From contig NZ_JBHTIT010000002.1 of the NCBI RefSeq assembly GCF_042677145.1, forward strand, positions 62,001 to 126,000: a stretch of 64,000 bases of DNA. The letters run 5' to 3'. Every line of letters starts with the position of its first letter. The first letter of the stretch is position 1. This DNA is from Perlucidibaca wandonensis (GTDB lineage Bacteria > Pseudomonadota > Gammaproteobacteria > Pseudomonadales > Moraxellaceae). A program made the position numbers and the translations under genes. The notes beneath the pieces were generated by a model. It saw only the letters and a program-made list of their open reading frames with translations, searched no databases and was not told the origin of the DNA. Below, piece by piece: positions 25,650-35,575 of this stretch.

Positions 25650-26411
25650 ATGCGAGTCGTGTCGTTGTTTTCACGAAAAGGCGGAGTAGGTCGCACGGTA
25701 TTCGCGGTTAATCTTGCTGCCATTTTGTCTGAACAGGGTCTCAAGGTCGCTGTCTTAGAGCTTGATCCGCAAAATACTGTCTCGCAACACTTCGATGGCT
25801 TTAATGAGCAAACAATAGGCTGGGCACACACACTGCTAGATGCTAGCGAGCCTTCTGCAATTACCAATAAAAGCTATTGGTCGCCACGTGAAAACCTGCG
25901 TGTTTTCCCCTTTGGCAAAATCACCGCAGCGCAGCGTAAAGCCATTGAGCATCATTTGGACGAGCAGCCAAACTGGCTAGAGCAGGCGCTGCAGTCGCCT
26001 GTTTTTGATGGCGTCGATGTTTTATTTATCGATACCCCGAGTGGCTTTAATGCCTACAGCGATCACGCAGAGCGCGTGGCGACATCGGCATTATCGATTT
26101 GGTTATGCGATGCCGCCTCGCAAAAAGCATTTACGGGCAGCGATGTTCGAGTGCTGCCAAGCGGCTGTCAGCATCGTCATATCCTCAACCAAATCAATGC
26201 CAGTAAAAGCTCGCGGCGCGAGCTGCTTAAAAGCTGGCGCGAACTCGTTGGTGAAGAGCTGTTGCCTTTGCCAATACATCAAGACGAATTGGTTTCTGAT
26301 GCTCTGCTTGAGGGCACAACGGTGGTTTGGTTTGCCAGTTTCAGTCAGGCAGCGCATGACTTATTAGGCTTAGCAAACTGGATGCGTAGTGAGTGGCTCA
26401 ACGATGCGTGA
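25650..26411 (+). CDS. bcsQ: Cellulose biosynthesis protein BcsQ (MinD/ParA-like)
   Basis: The 253-residue protein has a SIMIBI P-loop at residues 10-16, Lys-Gly-Gly-Val-Gly-Arg-Thr, in which the canonical second lysine is arginine. LELDPQNTVSQHF and LFIDTPSGF are the later ATPase motifs. Segments such as GWAHTLLD, LRVFPFGK, HILNQI and LPLPIHQDELV parallel E. coli BcsQ. It acts in the cytoplasm as part of the synthase-associated complex. The ATG at 25650 has TTGAGG seven bases ahead; a TTG two codons upstream is less likely. It begins bcsQABZC; no bcsR is seen before it. Confidence 0.9.
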   Translation: MRVVSLFSRKGGVGRTVFAVNLAAILSEQGLKVAVLELDPQNTVSQHFDGFNEQTIGWAHTLLDASEPSAITNKSYWSPRENLRVFPFGKITAAQRKAIEHHLDEQPNWLEQALQSPVFDGVDVLFIDTPSGFNAYSDHAERVATSALSIWLCDAASQKAFTGSDVRVLPSGCQHRHILNQINASKSSRRELLKSWRELVGEELLPLPIHQDELVSDALLEGTTVVWFASFSQAAHDLLGLANWMRSEWLNDA

Positions 26412-28911
26412 GCAAGATAGCGCTGTGGCGCCGCGCTGGGTTGATCACTGGAGAAATCTGCCAAACCTAAAGTGGTGGTGGCTATTTGTCCTGCCTGCAG
26501 ATCAGCGCAAAGCCATCCCTATTCTTGATAGTTTAGCGCTACGACTTCGCGCGTGGGTAGCGTCGCAGCTAGGTGTTGAGCAGCCAGCGCCGATGCATTT
26601 ATGGCTATGGCGCGTATTCGTGCTGCCACAGGCTTATCAATACCAAAACACGAAATCTCTGCTGCAGTTTATGGCGCGAGGTATAGGCCACCTTAAGCGA
26701 CTCTGCCAACAGCTCTGGGCACCCATGCAATCGTGGCTAGATGCTCGCGTTGATCGCGCAGCTTTGGGTAAGCGTCTCGATGGCCTAGCGCTAACGCTGC
26801 CAACAATGACGCTGAGTTTGCGGCTGTTAATTGCCTTCGTTTGCTTGCCGTTACTCGGCCTAATTGTCAGCACACCTCTGCAACCTCTAGATCAAGCTTT
26901 GTTCGCCATCTTAATGATCGGTCTGGCTATGTTTGCGCGACAGATGCCGGGTAAAACGGCGCGCGTGTTTCTGCTCACCTTGTCTTTAGTGGCCACGCTG
27001 CGCTACCTCTGGTGGCGAGTGACTGCGACCATGCCCGTGGGCGAGCCCGTCGATTTATTTTTCGCGCTTATCTTGTTTGCTGCCGAGCTGTACGCGGTCA
27101 CTATTTTACTTCTGGGCTACTTCCAAACGGCTTGGCCATTGAATCGTGAGGAAGCGCCGCTGCCGGCCGATCGCAGCGAATGGCCGAGTGTTGATATTTA
27201 TATCCCTACCTATAACGAACCCTTGAAAGTGCTGCGCCCCACTGTGCTGGCGGCCTTGGGCCTGGATTGGCCGGCGGATAAATTATCGATATGGGTATTG
27301 GATGATGGTCGCCGTGACAATATTCGACGCTTCTGCGAAGAGGCCGGCGTTAACTACCTGATACGGCCCAATAACTTCCATGCCAAGGCCGGCAATTTAA
27401 ACCACGCCCTGCAATACAGTACGGGCGACTACATCGCTATTTTTGATTGCGACCATATTCCTACGCGGCCATTTTTACGCTCAACCATGGGCTGGTTTTT
27501 GAAAGACCCGAAGTGTGCCGTAGTGCAAACGCCGCACCATTTTTTCTCGCCTGACCCCTTTCGCCGCAACCTCGGCATGAAAGACGGCGAGCCGGCGGAA
27601 GACATGCTGTTTCATGGTTTGCTGCAGGATGGTAATGACTTTTGGAATGCGACTTTTTTCTGCGGTTCGTGCGCAGTCATTAAGCGTGGGCCGTTGCTTG
27701 AGGTCGGTGGTATCGCGGTAGAAACGGTAACCGAAGATGCGCATACGGCATTGAAGCTGCATCGCCTAGGCTATAACACAGCATTTATCAATAAGCCTCA
27801 GGCTGCGGGCTTGGCGACGGAAAGTATTGCTGGTCATGTCGGCCAGCGCATTCGTTGGGCGCGCGGCATGATTCAAATTTTCCGCACCGATAACCCCTTG
27901 CGTGGCCCCGGCCTGACATGGGCGCAGCGGCTTTGCTATACCAGCTCCATGCTGCACTTTTTATATGGCATCCCGCGCCTTATTTTTCTGCTCGCACCGA
28001 TGGCCTATCTATTCTTTGGCCTGCATTTGATTGCCACATCGGCCGCCGCCATCTTGGCTTATATTTTGCCTCAGCTCATACATGCCAACTTGGCCAACTC
28101 GCGTGCGCAGGGGCAGCATCGGCACTCATTTTGGTCTGAGGTCTATGAGACGGTGCTGGCGTGGTATATCGCGGTGCCAACAACAATGGCATTGATTAAC
28201 CCCAAGCTTGGCAAGTTCAACGTTACCTCGAAAGGTAGCTTGGTCGATTCGAGCTTTTATGACTGGGGTATCGCCAAGCCTTATTTGCTACTGATTGTGA
28301 TTAACGTTGCCGGCTTATTTTTTGGTATTGCACGCATACTTTCGCCAGAAAACGGCGAGATCGGCACGGTGCTGCTAAACGTGTTTTGGGTACTCTACAA
28401 CTTAGTCGTGCTCGGCGTTGCCATGGGTGCTTCTCGCGAAAGCATGCAGCTACGTGTGTCGCCACGGGTCAATGGCGAGATGTCGATAGTGCTCTATCGC
28501 ATTGGTGATCAGGCCATTCGAGCGAAGTCTTTAGACTATTCAATGACAGGCCTTGGTGTGATCTTGCCTGATGGCATTGAGCTAAATGACGGCGAACATA
28601 TTCGAGTACTTCTACCTTCTGACGAAGATGAGATGGCCTTTAATGCACAGGTCATGTGGCGCGCTGGCCGCCGTGTTGGTCTGCGTTTTGAAAACCTAAC
28701 ATTGCGCGATGAGGCGAATTTGGTGCGTTGTACATTTGCCCGTCCTGGTGCGTGGTATGCCTCACCAGTAGTGGGTGATAATGCTTGGCAAAGTCTCACA
28801 CGCATTAATAAATTGTGCTGGCACGCGTACGGCCAGCTGTTTCAATTGATTCCTGCATTTTGGCGCTCGCGCCGAGTGCGCCATATAACTTCTGCTGTGG
28901 AGCGCCCATGA
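26404..28911 (+). CDS. bcsA: Cellulose synthase catalytic subunit BcsA
   Basis: This 835-residue inner-membrane glycosyltransferase (GT2) polymerises UDP-glucose and extrudes beta-1,4-glucan. Membrane helices precede the GT domain. The catalytic signature is complete: Asp300-Asp301 (VLDDG), DCD at 348-350, Asp445 in TED, and Gln481-Arg-Ile-Arg-Trp485. FFCGSCAVIKRG is the acceptor-site motif. A C-terminal PilZ domain carries both c-di-GMP motifs, Arg684-x3-Arg688 and Asp711-x-Ser713-x2-Gly716. Allosteric activation by c-di-GMP is therefore expected. The ATG overlaps bcsQ by eight bases; a GTG five codons upstream is the alternative start. Confidence 0.97.
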   Translation: MREQDSAVAPRWVDHWRNLPNLKWWWLFVLPADQRKAIPILDSLALRLRAWVASQLGVEQPAPMHLWLWRVFVLPQAYQYQNTKSLLQFMARGIGHLKRLCQQLWAPMQSWLDARVDRAALGKRLDGLALTLPTMTLSLRLLIAFVCLPLLGLIVSTPLQPLDQALFAILMIGLAMFARQMPGKTARVFLLTLSLVATLRYLWWRVTATMPVGEPVDLFFALILFAAELYAVTILLLGYFQTAWPLNREEAPLPADRSEWPSVDIYIPTYNEPLKVLRPTVLAALGLDWPADKLSIWVLDDGRRDNIRRFCEEAGVNYLIRPNNFHAKAGNLNHALQYSTGDYIAIFDCDHIPTRPFLRSTMGWFLKDPKCAVVQTPHHFFSPDPFRRNLGMKDGEPAEDMLFHGLLQDGNDFWNATFFCGSCAVIKRGPLLEVGGIAVETVTEDAHTALKLHRLGYNTAFINKPQAAGLATESIAGHVGQRIRWARGMIQIFRTDNPLRGPGLTWAQRLCYTSSMLHFLYGIPRLIFLLAPMAYLFFGLHLIATSAAAILAYILPQLIHANLANSRAQGQHRHSFWSEVYETVLAWYIAVPTTMALINPKLGKFNVTSKGSLVDSSFYDWGIAKPYLLLIVINVAGLFFGIARILSPENGEIGTVLLNVFWVLYNLVVLGVAMGASRESMQLRVSPRVNGEMSIVLYRIGDQAIRAKSLDYSMTGLGVILPDGIELNDGEHIRVLLPSDEDEMAFNAQVMWRAGRRVGLRFENLTLRDEANLVRCTFARPGAWYASPVVGDNAWQSLTRINKLCWHAYGQLFQLIPAFWRSRRVRHITSAVERP

Positions 28912-31175
28912 ACCTTACGCGCCTCGTTTCATCAACAACGTCCATGACTGCTTTGCTGGCGGTCCTGCTTTGCGCCACCGGCGTGCAGGCAGCATCTGTG
29001 GCAGATGCTTCTGAGCAAGAGGCCCAAGCTGAGCAGGGCTTCACTCCTACTGCCCGCAGCTACGCAAGAAGCTTTAGCGAGATGGGCGCGGGCAGTTACG
29101 AGCTCATCGGCCTCAATAATAATGCTTACTTGAATGTGGGTGTGCGCGCCGACGAAGTGGTCGAGTCGGCCACTTTAGAGCTCAATATGAGCTACTCGCC
29201 AGCCATGCTCGAAGGCTTGTCGCACTTCAAGGTTTATCTAAACAATGAAGTGGTTGGGATTATTCCTCTGCCAAAACAAACATCGCCCGAGCCGGTTGTG
29301 CAGCGACTGAATATCGATCCTCGCTATTTCAGCGACTTTAACCAGCTGCGTTTATCTTTGGTCGGGCATTACACCTTGGGCTGCGAAGACCCTGCACACA
29401 CTAGTTTATGGGCCAATATCAGCAAGGATAGCCGTTTATTGTTGAAGGTCTCTCCGGTGACATTACCGAATGACTTGGCTTTATTGCCGGCGCCATTTTT
29501 TGATAAACGCGATAATAGGCGCCTGAACCTGCCATTTGTTTTTAGTGCCCAACCTAGCACTGACACTCTTGCGGCTGCGGGCATTGCAGCGTCGTGGTTT
29601 GGTCAGTCTGCCGATTATCGCAGCGCGCGCTTCCCGGCAACGATCAATAGTTTGCCTGCTGGCCATGCGGTGATTTTTGCTAAAAATGGTGACCGTATTC
29701 GTGGCTTAAATTTGCCATCGGTATCTGGGCCGACGATTGATATTATTTCAGCGTACAAGCGCCCAGCAGTGAAGTACTTAGTTATTCGCGGCCGCGATGG
29801 TGGTGATTTGCGCAAGGCCGCTCAAGCGCTGGCTTTGGGTAATGTTTTGATGAGTGGCTCGCAGGCACAGATTCGCTCCGTCGATTTAGGTAAGGCACGC
29901 CTAGCCAATGACGCGCCTAATTGGGTGCGGACAACCAGCCCGATTCGCTTTGCTGAGTTGATTAAAGAGCCTTACGAGCTGCAGCGTAGTTATGCCAATC
30001 GCGACCCGATTCGCCTCAATCTACGTCTGCCACCAGATCTCTTTACCTGGCGCGTGCGCGGCATCGATATCGACTTGCGCTATCGCTACACACCGCCTAT
30101 TAGTCACGATAATTCGCTCTTGGGTGTCTATCTTAATAACCAGCTAGTGACGGCATATCCATTGCTGCCTGGGCAGCAAACGGATGCTAAGCAATTGAAC
30201 TTGCCCGTGCTTGATGAAGCCAGCATCCAAGCCAAGAAAGTGCTGTCGGCACCGCCATTTTATGTTGGTGTGCGCAACGAATTACAACTGCGCTATCAGC
30301 CCGAAGTGTCGAAGAAAAATCTCTGTAGTTCGCCGATCAGCGATAGCTTTGTAGCAGCGATCGATCCAGATTCCACCATCGACTTTTCACGCTATCCGCA
30401 CTATATCGCCATGCCTAATTTAAGCGTGTTTGCACAGGCCGGCTTCCCTTTCACGCGCTATGCTGATTTGGCACAAACCGCTGTCGTGCTATCGGATAAG
30501 CCTAGTGCTGGCGACATTACCGCCATGCTCAATAGTGTGGCTAAATTTAGCGCCACTACTGGTTTTCCTGGCGTGCGCTTGAGCGTGGCAACGGTCTCAA
30601 CGGTCGATAAAGTCGCCGATAAAGACTTGCTGATTATTGGCAGCCCAGCGGCGATTGAAATACGCACGCAGTGGATCCCTGGTTTGCCGTCTTATATGAC
30701 TCGTGTCATGCGCGTGCTCAGAAGCTCGCAGGCGCAGACAGATGCCGAGTCGAGTTGGCTAACAGCGCAGGGCGACCCGATTGCTCGTCGCGACATTACC
30801 GTGATGCTCTCTGCTAATGGCGAACATAGTGCGCTGACCAGTTATCAATCGCCAAAAAGTCCAGGTCATACGTTAGTGGCGCTACATGCGACTAGCAATG
30901 ACAGCCTGCAAAAGCTCTTCGATGCCATGGACAGAAATGAGCTCGCCGAGCGTATGCAGGGCGATGTGGCCTTGGTTAATGGCGAGCAGGTCGATAGCTT
31001 CCGTACCCAGAAGATTTATCACGTTGGCCATTTGCCAGTCATGACGCGGATGTGGCTGGTGTTCTCGGGGCAGCCAATTTTGCTCGCAATCGCCTCCATC
31101 GTTTTAGGTTTGTTTGTTGCCATGCTGATGTTCTTTGGCTTGAACTATCTCGCCAAACGCCGATTAGTGAAGTGA
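28908..31175 (+). CDS. bcsB: Cellulose synthase periplasmic subunit BcsB
   Basis: The 755-residue partner of BcsA guides the emerging glucan through the periplasm. An N-terminal Sec signal (TALLAVLLCATGVQAAS) is followed by alternating carbohydrate-binding-like and flavodoxin-like domains. A C-terminal membrane anchor (ILLAIASIVLGLFVAMLMFFGLNYL) completes the BcsA active assembly. The ATG at 28908 overlaps the bcsA stop by four bases and has GGAG ahead. The frame extends 31 codons farther upstream inside bcsA, without a signal peptide at that end. Confidence 0.96.
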   Translation: MNLTRLVSSTTSMTALLAVLLCATGVQAASVADASEQEAQAEQGFTPTARSYARSFSEMGAGSYELIGLNNNAYLNVGVRADEVVESATLELNMSYSPAMLEGLSHFKVYLNNEVVGIIPLPKQTSPEPVVQRLNIDPRYFSDFNQLRLSLVGHYTLGCEDPAHTSLWANISKDSRLLLKVSPVTLPNDLALLPAPFFDKRDNRRLNLPFVFSAQPSTDTLAAAGIAASWFGQSADYRSARFPATINSLPAGHAVIFAKNGDRIRGLNLPSVSGPTIDIISAYKRPAVKYLVIRGRDGGDLRKAAQALALGNVLMSGSQAQIRSVDLGKARLANDAPNWVRTTSPIRFAELIKEPYELQRSYANRDPIRLNLRLPPDLFTWRVRGIDIDLRYRYTPPISHDNSLLGVYLNNQLVTAYPLLPGQQTDAKQLNLPVLDEASIQAKKVLSAPPFYVGVRNELQLRYQPEVSKKNLCSSPISDSFVAAIDPDSTIDFSRYPHYIAMPNLSVFAQAGFPFTRYADLAQTAVVLSDKPSAGDITAMLNSVAKFSATTGFPGVRLSVATVSTVDKVADKDLLIIGSPAAIEIRTQWIPGLPSYMTRVMRVLRSSQAQTDAESSWLTAQGDPIARRDITVMLSANGEHSALTSYQSPKSPGHTLVALHATSNDSLQKLFDAMDRNELAERMQGDVALVNGEQVDSFRTQKIYHVGHLPVMTRMWLVFSGQPILLAIASIVLGLFVAMLMFFGLNYLAKRRLVK

Positions 31176-31182
31176 GCGCCTG

Positions 31183-32343
31183 ATGTGGCGCGTACTTCTA
31201 CTTTCGCTGATGGCCGCGCTTAGCGCCTGCGCCGGCTCGCCACCAAGCACGGTGCCGAGCGCGGCTGGCAGCGCCATCGCCGCCAGTGATGTCTGCACCA
31301 TTCATCCAGCGTGGACTGGCTTTGTACGTGACTTTATCAGCAGCGATGGCAGAGTGATTGATGCCAGCGTGCCGGAGCAAATCACTACATCTGAAGGCCA
31401 AAGCTACGCGCTTTTTTTTGCACTAGTGAATCGCGATCAGGCGCGTTTCGACCAGCTTCTGCAATGGACAGAAAACAACCTCGCTGCTGGCGACTTGCGT
31501 ACACATTTGCCTGCGTGGTCATGGGGCAAGGCCGATGATGGCCAATGGCGTGTGCTAGATCGCAACGCTGCCAGTGACTCCGATGTGTGGATTGCCTACA
31601 GCTTATTAGCCGCAGCCGAATTGTGGCCAAACACACGCTATCGTGAGGTCGGCCTAGCCTTGGCTAAACGCATTATTGAAGCTGAAACCGTAGTGTTGCC
31701 GCGCTATGGCCGAGTTTTGCTGCCTGGGCCGACTGGGTTTCATCCGACTGAAGATACATGGCGCTTAAACCCAAGCTACTGGCCGATCAGCGTGCTGCGC
31801 GGCTTGGCTGTGTGGACGGAAGATGCAGTCTGGCAGGAGCTAGTGCAAAGCAGCGAAAAGCTCTTGCGCGAGAGTGCGCCGAAAGCCATTTCGCCAGACT
31901 GGTTTGTGCTTAATATTGCTACCGGCAGCATTAGCTGGCCCGACAGAGATGGCGATAGCGCCTACAACGCCATCCGCGTGTATCTGTGGCTGGGCATGAT
32001 GCCGTTTGACGACCCTTTGAGCGCCAGTTTACGCAGCCATTTTGCGCCATGGGCTACTCGCGCAATGAAGCAGGGTTTCATCTCAGATCGCGTACAGACT
32101 CAAAGCGCAAAAGTAATTTCGGACCATCACCCCATCGGTTTTGCACAAGCGGCTTTGCCCTATTTGCAGGCGCAAGCTGAGCTTAGCGACAAGGCCGGTT
32201 TAGCTGCCATAAGCGCGCGCGCCGAACAGCCTCGCGAAGGCTATTACACCGAAGTGTTGTCGCTCTTTAGCGTGCTATGGCGTGACCAACGTTTTCAATT
32301 TCAGCGAGATGGCCGCGTGCAGATCTCATCGGAGTGTTTGTGA
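31183..32343 (+). CDS. bcsZ: Endo-1,4-beta-glucanase BcsZ (GH8), with lipobox
   Basis: The 386-residue GH8 cellulase is required for proper cellulose assembly in the periplasm. The catalytic-acid glutamate is Glu71 in TTSEGQSYALF. AWSWG and ASDSDVWIAYSLL are further family blocks, and INxRxY-type residues appear as AIRVYLWLGM. The N terminus MWRVLLLSLMAALSAC-AGS looks like a lipoprotein signal with Cys16, whereas E. coli BcsZ has an ordinary cleavable signal peptide. It starts seven bases after bcsB and its stop overlaps the bcsC start by one base. Confidence 0.94.
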   Translation: MWRVLLLSLMAALSACAGSPPSTVPSAAGSAIAASDVCTIHPAWTGFVRDFISSDGRVIDASVPEQITTSEGQSYALFFALVNRDQARFDQLLQWTENNLAAGDLRTHLPAWSWGKADDGQWRVLDRNAASDSDVWIAYSLLAAAELWPNTRYREVGLALAKRIIEAETVVLPRYGRVLLPGPTGFHPTEDTWRLNPSYWPISVLRGLAVWTEDAVWQELVQSSEKLLRESAPKAISPDWFVLNIATGSISWPDRDGDSAYNAIRVYLWLGMMPFDDPLSASLRSHFAPWATRAMKQGFISDRVQTQSAKVISDHHPIGFAQAALPYLQAQAELSDKAGLAAISARAEQPREGYYTEVLSLFSVLWRDQRFQFQRDGRVQISSECL

Positions 32344-35300
32344 TGCGCCTACGATCTTTGGCACTTGCCATTGCGACTAGTTCTGCCAGTGTCTTGGCTC
32401 TGGCAGCCCCGATCGACACGCAATTGGCTTCGGTGCAGTTATGGCTGGATAAAAACCGTCCCGACTTAGCTGAGCTTGCGCTTGATAAAGCACTGCTCAT
32501 TGCGCCGACAAATGCTCAGGCGTTATTGCTGCGCGTTCAGCTTGCTTACAGTGCTGACCAGCCTAACCAAGCTAATGCCGCGATTGCGACCTTAGTAAAA
32601 GCACATCCAAACTCTTCAGCGTTAGCTCAAGCTCAAGCCTATCGCCGCCTAAGCAGTGGCGATGGCCGCGACTTTGCCACAGCGGAAATTATGGCGCGCA
32701 CAGGTCGCGGTGAAGCTGCCGTGGTCATGGCTAGGCGTGTCTTTCCGAAAGGCCCGCCAGGCGGCGACTTATCGCTGCGTTACTACCGTTTGCTAGCGAG
32801 CGTGCCCGCTTACTGGGCGACTGCCACCGATGGCTTAGCGCAGCTAGTTCGAGACAATCCTGGTCAGCAGCGCTATCGAGAAGCCTTAAATGACATGCTG
32901 TCTAGTCCAGAAGGTGAGCGCCGTGCCGAGGCGGCCGCCGAACTAAAGCGGCGCAATGACCCCTTTGTTATTGCGCGTGAGACGGCGCTGCGTGATTTGC
33001 AAAATGACCAAACAGGTAGAGCTGAGAAGGCGTTACTGGCCTTGCAGAAGCAGCGTGGCAATGACGCAGCTACTTTAGCCGGCCTTGGTCGCATTCGTAT
33101 GCGGGAAGGCAGGCATGCCGAGGCGGTAGAACTTTTTTCACAAGCTCTGAAGGCTAATAACCCAGATCTTCGTAGTGAGCTGCAAAGCCTCAAACGCACA
33201 GCCACATTTTGGGCTAGCTTGGCGAGCGCGAGAAAGACGCGTGACACGATATCCCTCGATGAGGCTTTAAAGGCTACTTCGAAGGCTTTGGCATTGCAGC
33301 CGCATCAGGCCGATGCCTTAAATTTGCGTGCCCAGCTTTTGGCGGAGCAAGGTAATAAAGCTGGCGCTGAGGCTGCATGGAAAGAGGCGCTACGCTTCAC
33401 GCCAGGCCATGAAGGCAGCTTAAGTAATTATCTGAGTTGGCTGGCACAAGAAGGACGTGTGGCTGAGGCCAGAGCGTTATTGGTTGAGGCCGGTGATAGG
33501 CCAGAGCTGCGTGAAACATTGGCGCGAGTGAAAGCAGGCCAGCTTCGTGATGAGGCAGATGCACTGGTTGAGAAAGGTGATTTTGCTGCAGCAGAAAAAC
33601 GCTTACGTTTAGCTCAGCATGAAGCCCCCAATGACCCGTGGCTTGCTTTTGATTTAGCGAAAGTATTGCAGCGTCAGCAGCGTGGCGATGAAGGTGATGC
33701 CGTCATGGCACCATTTGCGAACTTGAACGATGGCTCTAGTGCCTATGCTTATGCGCTGTTTGCTAGCTCACAAGATCGTTTTGATGACGCCGAAGCAGCG
33801 CTCGCTGCTGTACCGGAGTCTGAGCTCAACGAGTCCATCGTGCGTTATGCCGATGAGCTGCGCCTGCGTCGCCAGCTGCAAATATTGGCAGATGCGAAAA
33901 GCCTGAGTGAGCGTCAAGCAGCTTTTGTACAGGCAGAGCGATTAAGCCAAGACGATCCAGATGCCAGCGCCCAAGTGGCCAAAATACTTATCCAGCGCCC
34001 TGATGCAAAACTGCCTAACGGCGTGGAGTGGATGCGTGAGCGTCAAGCAAACGCTGATCCGCAGGCTAGCAACATCGACTGGCAGTTTGCACTCGCCGAC
34101 GTGCTAATTGCCGGCAACGATCCAGCTGGAGCAACGGTCACACTTGCCCCTTACACAAAGTCGCGTCAAAGCTTAACGAACGCACAAAATAGCCGACTCG
34201 GTGGCTTACAAGTCGACTCGTTTTTAGGTCGTGGCGAAATGGCCGAGGCCGCGGGCGATCATGCTCAGGCTTTCCAATGGTTTGCTCAAGCAAGCGAGTT
34301 TGAGGGCAAACCGGTCGGCAATCCCAATGCCTTAAGCGTAGAGGTTGAGTTTGCCAAAACCGCGACCGAGCGCGCACTCACACGCAACCAAAAACGCCTT
34401 GATGGCTATGTTCACACCGGGCTCATCTATCGTGAAAAATCTGGTGCCGACGGTATTTCCACCACGCGAGTGACAGAAATTCCCACGGAAATTTACTGGC
34501 CTATTGGTTATCGCGGCCACTTCATTGGCCATATCGATCAGGTCAGCATTGATGCCGGCACTTTGCCGACAAATTTACGTGATCAAGCGCAATTCGGCCA
34601 AGTCTTAGCTAAGTCCCCCACGGGCATCACGCCAGTCAGCCAATCGGCCGATGGCATAGCGCTTGGCGTCGGCTTTGAGACAGATAATTACCGCTTTGAC
34701 TTAGGCACTACGCCGCTAGGCTTTGCCGTAACTTCATGGGTTGGCGGTCTGCGCTATAGCGATGCCGATGCCACGCATTATAAAAGTATGGAGCTGTTTC
34801 GCCGGCCTGTGCAAAGCAGCCTGCTGTCTTATGCCGGCACGCGCGATCCGGCGTCTGGACGTGTGTGGGGCGGGGTGGTGCGCACTGGTGCAAGCTTCCG
34901 CTTTAGCAATAGTGTCAATGGCCGCACGCGAGCGATTGGTGGTCGCGCAGCAGTCCTCACAGGCACATCGGTGGCGACCAACGAAGAGTTGCGCTTATCG
35001 GTGTCACAGAGTCATGACGTGATCGATCGTCGTGATACTCAAGTCAATGCCGGCTTAGGTTTGACCTACTGGCATTTCACTAAAGATCTGAGTGAGTTTA
35101 GCTTTGGTCATGGCGGCTATTACAGCCCGCAGCAATACCTTAGCTTAGATTTTCCTGTGCGTTGGACGGGGCGTTGGAAGGACTATGCTTATCTGCTCGA
35201 GCCTAGTGTTGGTTTGAGTTGGGCGACATCGAAAGACAGCCCCTACCACCCAACCGATGCGGCTTTGCAGGCTCTAGCGGTGGCTAATGCGAGTGCGAAT

Positions 35301-35543
35301 CCCATTTTGCCTAACCCGATTTATGCTGGTGGCGGCGGCGGTGTCAGCATGAGTTACAGCTTGCAAGGTGCATTGGAAAAGCGCGTGGCACCGAACTGGT
35401 TTATTGGCACAGGCTTTCGCATCGATCGTGCGGAGTTCTACTCGCCCAATGTGCTGCAGCTGTATTTGCGCTACGAAATAAAACCTAAGCGCGGCTTGGT
35501 TGAGTATCCGCCACGCTTGCTGAGAACTTACGCAGACTTCTAG
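32343..35543 (+). CDS. bcsC: Cellulose export outer-membrane protein BcsC
   Basis: The 1066-residue protein has a Sec signal (LALAIATSSASVLALAAP). A long tetratricopeptide-repeat superhelix (about 30-700) follows, with repeats such as DAATLAGLGRIRMREGRHAEAVELF cut into its halves by typical Ala/Gly positions. The C-terminal BCSC_C beta-barrel (about 720-1066) ends in an aromatic residue (LLRTYADF), as outer-membrane barrels do. It carries glucan across the periplasm and outer membrane. The ATG at 32343 has CGGAG seven bases before it; an in-frame GTG at 32334 is less likely. It converges with bcsG with 32 bases between stops. Confidence 0.95.
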   Translation: MRLRSLALAIATSSASVLALAAPIDTQLASVQLWLDKNRPDLAELALDKALLIAPTNAQALLLRVQLAYSADQPNQANAAIATLVKAHPNSSALAQAQAYRRLSSGDGRDFATAEIMARTGRGEAAVVMARRVFPKGPPGGDLSLRYYRLLASVPAYWATATDGLAQLVRDNPGQQRYREALNDMLSSPEGERRAEAAAELKRRNDPFVIARETALRDLQNDQTGRAEKALLALQKQRGNDAATLAGLGRIRMREGRHAEAVELFSQALKANNPDLRSELQSLKRTATFWASLASARKTRDTISLDEALKATSKALALQPHQADALNLRAQLLAEQGNKAGAEAAWKEALRFTPGHEGSLSNYLSWLAQEGRVAEARALLVEAGDRPELRETLARVKAGQLRDEADALVEKGDFAAAEKRLRLAQHEAPNDPWLAFDLAKVLQRQQRGDEGDAVMAPFANLNDGSSAYAYALFASSQDRFDDAEAALAAVPESELNESIVRYADELRLRRQLQILADAKSLSERQAAFVQAERLSQDDPDASAQVAKILIQRPDAKLPNGVEWMRERQANADPQASNIDWQFALADVLIAGNDPAGATVTLAPYTKSRQSLTNAQNSRLGGLQVDSFLGRGEMAEAAGDHAQAFQWFAQASEFEGKPVGNPNALSVEVEFAKTATERALTRNQKRLDGYVHTGLIYREKSGADGISTTRVTEIPTEIYWPIGYRGHFIGHIDQVSIDAGTLPTNLRDQAQFGQVLAKSPTGITPVSQSADGIALGVGFETDNYRFDLGTTPLGFAVTSWVGGLRYSDADATHYKSMELFRRPVQSSLLSYAGTRDPASGRVWGGVVRTGASFRFSNSVNGRTRAIGGRAAVLTGTSVATNEELRLSVSQSHDVIDRRDTQVNAGLGLTYWHFTKDLSEFSFGHGGYYSPQQYLSLDFPVRWTGRWKDYAYLLEPSVGLSWATSKDSPYHPTDAALQALAVANASANPILPNPIYAGGGGGVSMSYSLQGALEKRVAPNWFIGTGFRIDRAEFYSPNVLQLYLRYEIKPKRGLVEYPPRLLRTYADF

Positions 35544-35575
35544 ATCCTAGAGCAAGGCAGTTCAGCTAGCGGCGC

